Of a stretch of DNA of 17,865 nucleotides, positions 8,101 through 16,647 are shown one piece after another; position 1 is the first letter of the stretch; the number at the start of each line of letters is the position of its first letter. Made by a program: the position numbers and the translations under genes. A model generated the notes under the pieces. It did not search any database. It was not told the DNA's origin and worked only from the letters and a program-made list of their open reading frames with translations. The stretch is from Bacteroidaceae bacterium (lineage in GTDB: Bacteria; Bacteroidota; Bacteroidia; Bacteroidales; Barnesiellaceae_A): the NCBI GenBank assembly GCA_017561285.1, contig JAFZDG010000330.1, forward strand, positions 1 through 17,865, written 5' to 3'.

Positions 8101-11100
8101 ATATAGAGACCATACGTTTCTGGATGATGGATCCCTTCCTCGATCCCGAAAACCCCAATTACGAAGGTGGTGATTTATACATCAACTTGGGAGAAATATC
8201 GGAAGATATTCTCAAAGATGGTATGAAGTCATTTGAAAACGGATTACCCATTGATGGCGACTCTACACACATAGAGAAGACCAACTGGGGTAAAGTATCG
8301 CGCAATCAATCGCTCACATACGCCTTCGACAACACTGCCGGTGCACGTCAAAAACAAGATGTGGGTATTGATGGTCTCAGCAACGATGAGGAGTATAGTT
8401 TCCATACTTATCGCAACTTCCTCACCCAACTCGACAACCGTCTATCGGCCGATGCACAAAACCGTATGCGTCAAGACCAATTCTCGCCCTACAACGACCC
8501 GGCCGGCGACAACTATCACTTCTACCGAGGTGTTGATTATGACAATGAGCAACGCTCGGTATTGGAGCGATACAAACGATATAACGGCGTTGATGGTAAC
8601 TCGGCATCGAACGAAGATGTAGATGACCCCTATTACCAATCATCACGCAGTGTTCCCGATGTTGAGGATATAAACCAAGACAATACCCTCAACGAATATG
8701 AACGATACTTCCAATACCGCGTATCGATACGCCGCGAAGACTTGGTTGTAGGTCGCAACTTTATCACCGACTCTACCTCAACCGAAGTAACACTACGCAA
8801 TGGTCAGAAAGGACGCGCCGTATGGTACCAATTCAAAATACCGGTAAGCGAGTTTGAGAGCAAATTTGGCTCTATCAACGACTTCAAAACCATACGATTT
8901 GTACGTATGTTTATGACCGGATTTAAAAATCCCACACACTTGCGCTTTGCCACCTTCGAGTTGGTGAGAGGCGAATGGCGTACCTACCAATACTCACTGA
9001 ACAATCGTAGCAATGCACCCGTACAAGGCAGCATAGATATGAGTGTGGTGAATATTGAAGAGAATGCCGGACAACGTCCTGTCAATTATGTATTGCCTCC
9101 CGGAGTGACTCGTATTGTCGATCCCAGTCAATCGCAAGCCACACAACTCAACGAGCAGGCTCTTGCGCTGAAGGTTACCGACCTTCAATCGGGCGAAGCA
9201 CTGGCTGTTTATAAAAATATAAGTATGGACTTGCGTCTTTACAAGCGCATACAGATGTTTGTACACGCCGAGAAACTAATCGATGACTACACCAACCTCA
9301 AAGATGGCGACTTGACCGTATTTATGCGATTGGGTAGCGACAGCCGCTCGAACTACTACGAGTATGAGATACCCCTTGTTCTTACCCCCGAAGGTCATTA
9401 CAGCACCTACAATGCCAGCGACCAATATGAAGTGTGGCCGGTAGAGAATATGTTTGACTTTGCATTGGAACGTCTGCCGGAGCTTAAGACCTTGCGCAAT
9501 CGCAGTAAAAAGGCCGACAACACAAATGTATCGTTTGCCGAACCATACTCAATATATGATCCCGACAACGAACGCAACCGTATGACTGTTGTGGGTAATC
9601 CCTCTTTGTCAAACATACGTACCATACTCATTGGTGTACGCAACAACTCGGGTAATATAAAGAATGGTACCATATGGGTAAACGAATTGCGCCTGACCGA
9701 CTTCGACCAAAGTGGTGGCTGGGCTGCCAAAGGTAATGTCAACTTGGGTATATCGGATATTGCAACCGTCAACGTAGGTGGTCATATCGAGACATCGGGC
9801 TTTGGCTCAATCGATCAAAGCCTCACCCAACGCCGCATGGACGACTATTACCAATATAACATCGCTACACAAATAGACTTAGGCCGTTTCTTCCCCGAAA
9901 AGGCCGAGGTTTCGGCTCCTCTATACTACTCATACTCCGAGCAAGTAACCACTCCCCAATACAACCCCGTAGATGAGGATGTGAAACTGAAAGATGCCCT
10001 CAATGCCACCGAAACCAAACAAGAGCGAGACTCTATTTCGAGCCTTGCCCTTGAGCGCAAACGTGTCGAGAGCCTCAGCATCACAGGCGTAAAAGTAAAC
10101 GTCAAGAGCGAGAATCCTATGCCCTACGATCCGGCCAACTTTACCATTGGTTACTCATACAATCGTCAGAGCAACGAGGATCCTACAATGACCTATGAGA
10201 ATACCTACGACCACCGAGGTAGTTTTACCTACTCTTATACTCCCTACGTCAAACCATTCAAGCCTTTCAGCGGTATAAAGAGCGAATCGAAAGATGCCAA
10301 ATTCCTCAAAGAATGGGAGTTGAACTATGTACCTACCAATATTACATTCAGCACCAACGTTTCGCGCTACTACTACGAACAACAAACACGCGACCTCAAC
10401 TCATTGGTATCGGGTGTTAAAGGTATAGAGTTACCCGTATCGGTAAGTAAGAATTTCTTGTGGGACCGTCAGCTATCGCTACAATGGAATCTGACCAAAT
10501 CACTCAACTTCTCCTTGCAAACCATGACCAATGCCCGCATTGACGAGCCGGCCGGAGCTGTGAATCGTAATCTTTTCCCGGACGAATATGCCCAATGGCA
10601 AGACTCAGTGTGGAGTAGCATAGGTGGATTTGGTACCCCCTGGGATTACAACCAGACTTTTAATGCCTCATGGACAGCCCCGTTCAATAAAATACCTGCC
10701 ATCGACTTCCTTACATTCTCGGTCAAATACAATGCCACCTACAACTGGCAGAAAGGTACCGAAATAGAAGGTGTAGAGATGGGCAATGTGATAAGCAACC
10801 AGGCCCAATGGAACTATGATGGTCGCATAAACTTTGAACAATTATACAACAAAATACCCTATCTGGAGAAGGTAAACAAACGCTTCGCATCGAGCAAGAG
10901 CAACAGTCGCTCAAAGAGTCGCAACGACAACAAGAAAAACAAATACGAACGCACCATTACCCTCAAAGAAGATACCAGTGTCGTTGTGCGTCACAACCTT
11001 CGTAACAAAAAGGTTAATGTAACGGCAACCAACCTCAAAGGCGAGTCATTTGCCATAGAGAGTCGTGTGGTAGATGACAACAATATTGAGATTTTGACAC

Positions 11101-12590
11101 GTGGCAAACGACAAATAAAAGTGCGTGTAGTAATACCTGAAGAAGAGAAGACCTTCTGGAGCGAGGCGGCACAATACTCGGCACGTTTTGTGATGATGCT
11201 GCGCGGTGTTAGTGCACGTTATCGCGAGGTAAACTCTATGAACCTGCCTCTTTTCCGCCCCACTGTAGGCGATATTTTCGGACAGACAGAAGCCTACGGC
11301 CCTATGTCACCGGGCTTAGACTTTGCATTTGGTTTTACCGATGAAAGCTATGTACAACGGGCTATCGACAACAATTGGCTCATACGCAACGAGCTGCAAA
11401 TGAATCCCGCTGTATCGGGTAAAACACAAGAATTGAATATAGATGTTGACTTGGAACCTATCTCGGGATTGAAAATAAAACTCACCGGAAATTGGAACAA
11501 GACCAACAGTGCACAAATGCAGTTTATGTTTGAAGGTAACCCCACTGTATATGGCGGTAATTATACCAAGACACACGTAGCAATACTTACATCGCTACGA
11601 GCCTCAACCGTAGAGAACGGATATTACTCGGCTGCATTCGAACAGTTTATGACCAACCGCGAAATTATTGCCGCACGATACGAACAGAAGTATGCCGGTA
11701 GCAACTATCCCACAACAGGCTTTATGCAAGGACATCCTCTTGCCGGCCAGCCGTATGATAGCAACAATGGAAGCATCAACAAATCATCGCCCGATGTAAT
11801 GATACCGGCATTCCTTGCAGCATATACCGGTAGCAGTGCCCACAATATATCACTCACTGCATTCCCGGCTATGTCGAGCATACTACCCAACTGGCGCATT
11901 ACCTACGATGGTCTGATGCAAATACCTGCTATCAAAGAGCATTTCAAGACATTCACCATCAACCACACATACCAATGTACCTATGCGGTAGGTTCATACT
12001 CTTCATTTATGAACTGGATAAATACCGGTGGTGATGATATGGGCTTTACACTTGACGAATTGTCGGGCAATCCTATACCCTCTTCGCCCTACGACATATC
12101 ATCGGTTTCTATTACCGAGCGATTTGCACCCTTCATTGGTGTGAATGCAACAATGAAAAACAACATTACATTCCGCGCCGAATTTAACGATAGTCGCGTG
12201 CTCACGCTCAACTCATCGGCCGGACAAGTGGTAGAGGCTAACACCACCGATATAACAGTAGGTATGAGCTACAAGATTGCCAACTTCAATAAAATCATAA
12301 AAATAGGCAGCACACAGAGTGGTGTAAACAACGACCTCACTATCAATGGTGACTTCTCTTGGCGCAATACAATCTCGCTCATACGCCGCATCAATGAGAA
12401 CTATACACAGGCCACAACAGGTACTCGCACACTGTCGATTAAGGCTACAGCCAACTATGTGCTAAGCAAACGCATCACATTGGGACTCTATTTCGACCAC
12501 CAGGTAAATACTCCTTTGGTATCATCATCGGCCTACCCCGTTACCAATAGTAACTACGGCGTGTCGATACAACTATCATTGGTGAAGTAA
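5199..12590 (+). CDS. sprA: SprA/Sov, outer-membrane translocon of the type IX secretion system
   Basis: The 2463-residue product matches the size of SprA (about 2400) and P. gingivalis Sov (about 2500), a giant outer-membrane beta-barrel through which type IX secretion cargo leaves the cell. A signal peptide spans residues 1-26 (basic start, hydrophobic core, cut after PANA). Alternating aromatic and polar strands run through the whole protein, with few cysteines. Family-typical blocks include LDDFESTQTG (DDFE at 818-821), QDVGIDGLSNDEE (from 1053), PAGDNYHFYRG, and DVEDINQDNTLNE (1154-1166). The C-terminus ends in a strand-like IQLSLVK. A Lys/Arg/Ser/Asn-rich stretch occupies about 1898-1918. 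No frameshift or internal stop is seen. Other type IX components (PorV, GldK-N, PorU) are not in this window. Cargo and any gliding role cannot be inferred. Confidence 0.95.
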   Translation: MKIQERFHIFFILFLGIVILSLPANAQQATSSKAAADTTVRYPVTKTIPENYEDIGNEGAVDLRTPSNIKSEIEYDPVTNRYIVRTRVGETEIATPFSLTAEEYGNYSFRKSMEAYYREKNAYNPETAEKEKFDFLNMNFSLGPLEKVFGPGGVQLKTQGSVEVDMGVKYNRIDNPALSLEARSKTYFDFDTKIQASVNAKVGNKLGFNLNYNTDATFAFDSQNLKLQFQGEEDDIIKNIEAGNVSMTTGSSLIRGSTSLFGFKTTMQFGKLTATALVSQQQSETKTVSTSGGVQTTPFEINADHYDENRHFFLAHYFRDNYDQFASKLPYVQSGITINRIEVWVTNKQGKYDQARNIVGFMDLAESQHIYNDHWVGTSNPLPTNNANTLLSEIKSNYPGARNINNVSQALEGLVAYGIEGGQDYVKIESARKLNSNEYTLNSTLGYISLKVALNSDEMIAVAYEYTYGGQVYQVGEFSSDITATDQCLYLKMLKGVTVSPHLPLWDLMMKNVYSLNAYQLKKDHFRLDIKYLSDSTGVLLNYIPAGDISEKTLLQAMNLDRLDANQESHPDGFFDYIESYTVQSSNGRIIFPVAEPFGSHLAKVIGDEEIAKKYIFQELYDSTLTVAQQVSDRNKFVITGEYQASSGSEISLGAMNVPRGSVVVTAGGVTLVENSDYTVDYTMGTVRILNQSIIDAGTPINVSLENQSMFNMQRKTMLGLDLTYAFSKDFKIGGTILHLSEMPITNKVNTGSELLNNTLWGVNLSYNTKFNWLTNWLNYIPTVNATAPSTLSVTGEFAQLISHKEPAGSQKGISYLDDFESTQTGIDLRSPYAWNLSSTPAMFAEAALNNNIDYGKNRALLAWYYIDRMFTDKNSSLAPAHIKNDYDQLSNPYVREVSVHEMFPNKELSYGESTTIQTLNLSFYPNERGPYNLDTERIDSEGNLLNPETRWGGIMRKMDNTDFETSNIETIRFWMMDPFLDPENPNYEGGDLYINLGEISEDILKDGMKSFENGLPIDGDSTHIEKTNWGKVSRNQSLTYAFDNTAGARQKQDVGIDGLSNDEEYSFHTYRNFLTQLDNRLSADAQNRMRQDQFSPYNDPAGDNYHFYRGVDYDNEQRSVLERYKRYNGVDGNSASNEDVDDPYYQSSRSVPDVEDINQDNTLNEYERYFQYRVSIRREDLVVGRNFITDSTSTEVTLRNGQKGRAVWYQFKIPVSEFESKFGSINDFKTIRFVRMFMTGFKNPTHLRFATFELVRGEWRTYQYSLNNRSNAPVQGSIDMSVVNIEENAGQRPVNYVLPPGVTRIVDPSQSQATQLNEQALALKVTDLQSGEALAVYKNISMDLRLYKRIQMFVHAEKLIDDYTNLKDGDLTVFMRLGSDSRSNYYEYEIPLVLTPEGHYSTYNASDQYEVWPVENMFDFALERLPELKTLRNRSKKADNTNVSFAEPYSIYDPDNERNRMTVVGNPSLSNIRTILIGVRNNSGNIKNGTIWVNELRLTDFDQSGGWAAKGNVNLGISDIATVNVGGHIETSGFGSIDQSLTQRRMDDYYQYNIATQIDLGRFFPEKAEVSAPLYYSYSEQVTTPQYNPVDEDVKLKDALNATETKQERDSISSLALERKRVESLSITGVKVNVKSENPMPYDPANFTIGYSYNRQSNEDPTMTYENTYDHRGSFTYSYTPYVKPFKPFSGIKSESKDAKFLKEWELNYVPTNITFSTNVSRYYYEQQTRDLNSLVSGVKGIELPVSVSKNFLWDRQLSLQWNLTKSLNFSLQTMTNARIDEPAGAVNRNLFPDEYAQWQDSVWSSIGGFGTPWDYNQTFNASWTAPFNKIPAIDFLTFSVKYNATYNWQKGTEIEGVEMGNVISNQAQWNYDGRINFEQLYNKIPYLEKVNKRFASSKSNSRSKSRNDNKKNKYERTITLKEDTSVVVRHNLRNKKVNVTATNLKGESFAIESRVVDDNNIEILTRGKRQIKVRVVIPEEEKTFWSEAAQYSARFVMMLRGVSARYREVNSMNLPLFRPTVGDIFGQTEAYGPMSPGLDFAFGFTDESYVQRAIDNNWLIRNELQMNPAVSGKTQELNIDVDLEPISGLKIKLTGNWNKTNSAQMQFMFEGNPTVYGGNYTKTHVAILTSLRASTVENGYYSAAFEQFMTNREIIAARYEQKYAGSNYPTTGFMQGHPLAGQPYDSNNGSINKSSPDVMIPAFLAAYTGSSAHNISLTAFPAMSSILPNWRITYDGLMQIPAIKEHFKTFTINHTYQCTYAVGSYSSFMNWINTGGDDMGFTLDELSGNPIPSSPYDISSVSITERFAPFIGVNATMKNNITFRAEFNDSRVLTLNSSAGQVVEANTTDITVGMSYKIANFNKIIKIGSTQSGVNNDLTINGDFSWRNTISLIRRINENYTQATTGTRTLSIKATANYVLSKRITLGLYFDHQVNTPLVSSSAYPVTNSNYGVSIQLSLVK

Positions 12591-12646
12591 AAAAGAGGGT
12601 ATAAAACAAGAAAGTAGAACGATACTGAATTTTCAATATACAGAGA

Positions 12647-13651
12647 TTAAATCTTGTAATAGACTGTACCTTTGAGAACACCCTCAGTAGCGATATAACC
12701 AAGCTCACGCATACGTTGCAAATCTTTCTTCACAGTGTTTATCGATTCCTTATGCAAGTGCTTGACTATAGCCGAAAGACTTACGGGCTGCTGATGGGCT
12801 ATAAATTGGAGAATCGCTTGCTGACGGCTGTTCAACACCGATTTATGCGAGGCTGAAAGCAGAGGCATAGAAGGCGCATCTTGAGCACTTACCTGCCGAG
12901 CCATATCATAGATTATATTCACAAAATAAGCTATCCACGCAGCACAAGTGTCACTGCCGCCGGCGGTTGCAAACAAGGCTCGGCGATAATCGATGCGTTG
13001 AGCATTCATCGTACAAGCCGGCCCCGAAAAGGCAACCCAATCATAGCCCGATAGACGCAAGAGCAAAAGCATAACCAGATGCATTACCCACTCCCTACCC
13101 TGTGGGAGAGTATTATGATGCACCATATAGTATAAAAAACTTGCAATAGCTTCTAACGGCACATAACGGGGCCGGCTACATTGCACTCCATACCATTCGA
13201 CCAACTCACTTAGTTCGTCACCATAAACAAAGAGATCGTTGCTCGCTTGAGGTGTGTTTTGCAACAAGATATCGGCCACCGTCATTCGCGGTTGCAGAGC
13301 CCGCCGCGAGCGAGGTGCGTCATATAAAGTTGTATAAAACGATATGATACGAGACTCATCAAAAGCCCTATCTATATGGTCCTCCAACAAGGATGCAACA
13401 AGTGTATAATATCGCCGGGCAAAGACTGCCTCAGCCGACATATCGCTGCCATCGGCAAGCACTTTTCGCAGCTGTTCCGGCGTATAGGAAGAGCCAGACA
13501 GTGACATTGTTGCCTCAAAAACGGCATATACCTTCGCCCTATCGCAATGCGGTGTATCTATGCGCTTAGACACAAAGTTGATATAGCGCAATTGCTGCTC
13601 TATATCATTGCGTTGTTGTTGCGAAAAAATAATTTCTCTGTCGCGCATCAT
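12647..13651 (-). CDS. Fic-like protein with degenerate active site and C-terminal winged helix
   Basis: A 334-residue protein with the layout of a Fic-domain protein. An N-terminal helical region carries ATMSLSGSSYTPEQLRKVL at the place of the usual inhibitory-helix motif SSxIEGE. A central helical Fic core lies at about 140-255, and a winged helix-turn-helix at about 273-334 (SRQQAILQFIAHQQPVS...NTVKKDLQRMRELGYI). Proteins of this layout normally transfer AMP to target hydroxyls. Here the HPFxDGNGR motif reads HHNTLPQGR (H178 to R186; DNA 13094-13120), keeping only the His and final Gly-Arg. The inhibitory Glu is Ser52. Activity is therefore doubtful, and a DNA-binding regulatory role is possible. 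The first ATG is at 13651; an upstream TTG at 13702 coincides with the promoter. It is convergent with sprA and divergent from gpmI. Domain assignment is by motif recognition and moderately secure. Confidence 0.7.
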   Translation of the reverse strand: MMRDREIIFSQQQRNDIEQQLRYINFVSKRIDTPHCDRAKVYAVFEATMSLSGSSYTPEQLRKVLADGSDMSAEAVFARRYYTLVASLLEDHIDRAFDESRIISFYTTLYDAPRSRRALQPRMTVADILLQNTPQASNDLFVYGDELSELVEWYGVQCSRPRYVPLEAIASFLYYMVHHNTLPQGREWVMHLVMLLLLRLSGYDWVAFSGPACTMNAQRIDYRRALFATAGGSDTCAAWIAYFVNIIYDMARQVSAQDAPSMPLLSASHKSVLNSRQQAILQFIAHQQPVSLSAIVKHLHKESINTVKKDLQRMRELGYIATEGVLKGTVYYKI

Positions 13652-13671
13652 TCTACATTTTTTAGGCACGA

Positions 13672-13703
13672 CAAAGTAAACAAATATGTACGAAACGTGC
13701 AAA
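13672..13703 (-). promoter_or_regulatory. Promoter of the Fic-like gene
   Basis: Read on the minus strand, TTTG (13703-13700), a 20-base spacer and TTACTTTG (13679-13672) fit the Bacteroidota promoter with one mismatch in the -7 box. Transcription would start near 13665, about 14 bases before the ATG at 13651. The TTG of the -33 element is the same TTG that begins the longest reading frame, so that frame's first 17 codons are not a likely coding region. Confidence 0.5.
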
Positions 13704-13745
13704 TCTATCTTTTATAAATAAAAAGAGTAAAATAAGCGCTTCGTA

Positions 13746-13778
13746 TTGGATGTAAAAGACAAAAAATTGCTATCTTCG
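13746..13778 (+). promoter_or_regulatory. Promoter of gpmI
   Basis: TTGG (13746-13749), a 21-base spacer and TATCTTCG (13771-13778) form a near-consensus Bacteroidota promoter, with one mismatch in the -7 box. The predicted start near 13785 gives a leader of about 40 bases to the ATG at 13826. Confidence 0.6.
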
Positions 13779-13825
13779 CAAAGAAATTAATTTTAAGGTA
13801 AAACCCCGTAAAAAAGATTATAATT

Positions 13826-15343
13826 ATGAATAAAAAAGCACTGCTAATGATCCTTGACGGCTGGGGAATTGGCGACAATTCGCGTGCCGATGTTATTGCT
13901 TCAACACCCACTCCCTATTGGGACTATCTCATGACTACATATCCTCACTCACAATTGCAAGCAAGTGGCGAGAACGTTGGTTTACCCGATGGTCAGATGG
14001 GTAACTCGGAAGTAGGACACCTTAACATCGGTGCAGGTCGCGTAGTATATCAAGACTTGGTAAAAATCAACAAAGCTTGTCGCGAAAACACCATTATGGA
14101 AAATCCCGAAATCGTATCGGCATTTACTTATGCTCGCGACAACAACAAGAATATTCACTTTATGGGCTTGACATCGAATGGTGGTGTACACAGCTCGCTC
14201 GATCACCTCTTCAAGTTGTGCGACATCTCTCGCGAGTATGGTATCGACAACACATTCATACACTGCTTTATGGATGGTCGCGACACCGATCCCAAGAGCG
14301 GCAAAGGTTTTATTGCGGCTTTGCAAGCACACTGCGAGAAAAGCGCCGGCAAAATAGCCTCAATCATAGGTCGCTACTATGCTATGGATCGTGATAAACG
14401 TTGGGAGCGCATCAAAGAGGCCTACGATTTGCTCGTTAACGGTATAGGCAAGAAAGCAACTGATATGGTAGCTGCTATGCAAGAATCGTATGACGAAGGT
14501 GTTACCGATGAATTTATCAAACCTATTGTCAATACTCAGTTTGATGGCACTATCAAAGAGGGCGATGTTATCATCTTCTTCAACTACCGCAACGACCGTG
14601 CCAAAGAACTTACCATCGTACTCACTCAACAAGATATGCCCGAAGCCGGAATGCACACCATTCCCGGCTTGCAATACTACTGTATGACACCCTACGATGC
14701 TTCGTTCAAAGGTGTACACATACTCTTCGATAAGGACAATGTAGCCAACACACTTGGCGAGTACCTTGCCGCACAAGGTAAGCAACAACTCCATATTGCC
14801 GAAACCGAGAAGTATGCCCACGTAACATTCTTCTTCAACGGAGGTCGCGAAACACCCTACGACAACGAAGAACGTATTCTTGTTGCATCGCCCAAAGTGG
14901 CTACTTACGACCTCAAGCCCGAGATGAGTGCTTTTGAAGTAAAAGATAAGCTTGTAGAGGCTATCAAGAGCGAGAAGTTTGACTTTATTGTTGTAAACTA
15001 TGCCAACGGCAATATGGTGGGCCACACCGGTATCTATTCGGCTATCGAAACAGCGGTAAAGACCATTGACCAATGCGTAAATGAGACTGTCGAAGCAGCC
15101 AAAGCTGCCGGCTACGAAACAATCATCATTGCCGATCACGGTAATGCCGATAATGCCATCAACCCCGATGGAACACCCAACCCGGCACACTCACTCAATC
15201 CCGTACCCTTTGTGTATGTAACAGAGAACAAGAATGCCACAGTAAGCGATGGTATCTTGGCCGATGTTGCCCCCTCGATATTGCACATTATGGGTATGCC
15301 CATTCCTGCCGAGATGACCGGTACAAACCTCATCAAAGATTAA
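13826..15343 (+). CDS. gpmI: 2,3-bisphosphoglycerate-independent phosphoglycerate mutase
   Basis: This cytoplasmic enzyme interconverts 3- and 2-phosphoglycerate in glycolysis and gluconeogenesis through a phosphoserine intermediate on a two-manganese centre. The 505-residue length is normal. Recognisable sites are D11 in ILDGWGIGD, the nucleophile S61 in GNSEVGHLNIGAGR, H122 in NGGVHS, the GRDTDP loop at 151-156, R255/R258 in NYRNDRAKE, K329 in ETEKYAHV, D437-H438 in ADHGNAD, and H455 in NPAHSLNPVP. One departure stands out. The block normally written NGDMVGH or NPDMVGH reads NGNMVGH, so the metal-ligand aspartate is N396 (codon 15011-15013), with H400 intact. It is followed 20 bases later by a sugar transporter gene, probably in the same transcript. 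Confidence 0.95.
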   Translation: MNKKALLMILDGWGIGDNSRADVIASTPTPYWDYLMTTYPHSQLQASGENVGLPDGQMGNSEVGHLNIGAGRVVYQDLVKINKACRENTIMENPEIVSAFTYARDNNKNIHFMGLTSNGGVHSSLDHLFKLCDISREYGIDNTFIHCFMDGRDTDPKSGKGFIAALQAHCEKSAGKIASIIGRYYAMDRDKRWERIKEAYDLLVNGIGKKATDMVAAMQESYDEGVTDEFIKPIVNTQFDGTIKEGDVIIFFNYRNDRAKELTIVLTQQDMPEAGMHTIPGLQYYCMTPYDASFKGVHILFDKDNVANTLGEYLAAQGKQQLHIAETEKYAHVTFFFNGGRETPYDNEERILVASPKVATYDLKPEMSAFEVKDKLVEAIKSEKFDFIVVNYANGNMVGHTGIYSAIETAVKTIDQCVNETVEAAKAAGYETIIIADHGNADNAINPDGTPNPAHSLNPVPFVYVTENKNATVSDGILADVAPSILHIMGMPIPAEMTGTNLIKD

Positions 15344-15363
15344 CCAACTAAATAGCAACTATC

Positions 15364-16632
15364 ATGGAACAAAAGAAAAACTATGCACTTCCTATTGCCG
15401 TAATGTTTGCACTCTTCTTTATGATTGCATTCGTTACCAACTTTGCAGGTTCAATGGGAGTAATCGTAAAAAATCAATTTCAGGCATCCAATGCACTCTC
15501 GCAATTGGGTTCACTTGCCAACTTCATTGCATATGCCTGTATGGGTATCCCCGCCGGTATTATTTTGAAGCGTAAAGGCTACAAATTTACCTCTTTGGCT
15601 GCTGTTACCGTAGGTTTCATCGGTGTAGGTATTCAATTCCTCTCGGGATATGTAGAGTCTTTTATGGTGTATGTATTGGGAGCATTCGTAGCCGGATTCT
15701 CAATGTGTATGCTCAATATCGTTGTTAACCCTATGCTCAACACGCTTGGTGGTGGCGGCGCTCGCGGCAACCAACTCTTGCAATTGGGTGGCTCTTGCAA
15801 CTCAATCGGTGGTACTATCGCGCCCATTTTGTTGGGATACCTCATTGGTGGCTCAATGGACCAAGCCAAAGTGGGTGACGCTGCACCTGCTATGATCATT
15901 GCCATGGCAATCTTTGCACTTGCTTTTGTTATCATTGCCATGACCAAGATTCCTGAGCCTCATATGGAGACAGCCGAAGAGAAAGAGGCTCGCTTGAGTG
16001 GCAAACAAGAGAAAGACAAATACAGCCCTATGTCATTCCGTCACTTCGTATTGGGTGCCATCGCTATCTTCTTCTATGTTGGTATCGAGGTGGGTATTCC
16101 CAACATTGCCAACCTCTATATGTCGGACCTCACATGGGTAGGACCGGCTGTGGCAGGTACTGTTGTGGGTGTATATTGGTTCTTGATGATGTGCGGTCGT
16201 CTTATCGGTGGTGCTATTGGTGCCAAAGTGACCAGCAAAGCTATGCTCTCGGCCGTATCGGCACTCTGCTTGGTGCTTGTGTTTGCTTTGATGTTTACAC
16301 CCGAGAGTGTCAAGATAACAGTTCCAGTAATCAATACCGAGGTACCCTTGAGTATGTTCTATATGCTTTTGTGTGGTCTTTGCACATCGGTTATGTGGGG
16401 CTCAATCTTCAACCTTGCTGCCGAAGGTCTTGGTAAATACACTCCCGCTGCATCGGGTATCTTTATGGCACTCGTTTGTGGTGGTGGTATCATTCCCTTC
16501 CTACAAGGTGTCGTTGCCGACAAGATTGGTTTTATCGGTAGCTATTGGGTTATCATCATAGCTCTTGCTTACCTTTTGTTCTATGCATTGGTAGGTTCGA
16601 AGAATGTAAACAAAGATATTCCTACCGAATAA
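15364..16632 (+). CDS. MFS sugar transporter, FucP/glucose-galactose type
   Basis: A 422-residue inner-membrane transporter of the major facilitator superfamily, in the FucP-like group that imports glucose, galactose or fucose with protons. About twelve hydrophobic helices are visible in two halves of six, separated by a charged cytoplasmic loop at about 195-225 (rich in Glu and Lys). The first half has GIPAGIILKRKGYKFT (61-76) between helices 2 and 3 and RGNQLLQLGGSCNSIGGTIA (134-152), a pattern typical of this group. The N-terminus closely resembles Bacteroides glucose/galactose transporters as I recall them. It begins 20 bases after gpmI, so it is probably co-transcribed with it, and galM lies further downstream, supporting hexose as substrate. 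A strong hairpin follows the stop codon. The exact sugar is inferred only. Confidence 0.9.
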   Translation: MEQKKNYALPIAVMFALFFMIAFVTNFAGSMGVIVKNQFQASNALSQLGSLANFIAYACMGIPAGIILKRKGYKFTSLAAVTVGFIGVGIQFLSGYVESFMVYVLGAFVAGFSMCMLNIVVNPMLNTLGGGGARGNQLLQLGGSCNSIGGTIAPILLGYLIGGSMDQAKVGDAAPAMIIAMAIFALAFVIIAMTKIPEPHMETAEEKEARLSGKQEKDKYSPMSFRHFVLGAIAIFFYVGIEVGIPNIANLYMSDLTWVGPAVAGTVVGVYWFLMMCGRLIGGAIGAKVTSKAMLSAVSALCLVLVFALMFTPESVKITVPVINTEVPLSMFYMLLCGLCTSVMWGSIFNLAAEGLGKYTPAASGIFMALVCGGGIIPFLQGVVADKIGFIGSYWVIIIALAYLLFYALVGSKNVNKDIPTE

Positions 16633-16647
16633 CTTTATAAACAGATG

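Noticed and set aside
12639..12653. Short palindrome AGATT-A-AATCT at the convergent sprA/Fic-like gene ends
   Set aside because: Five base pairs around a one-base centre, overlapping the stop codon and with no T run; too weak to call a terminator.
14360..15190. Minus-strand frame of 276 codons opposite gpmI
   Set aside because: Antisense to conserved gpmI sequence; the long open frame is explained by codon bias of the sense gene, and its composition is rich in Gly, Val, Cys and Phe without recognisable domains.
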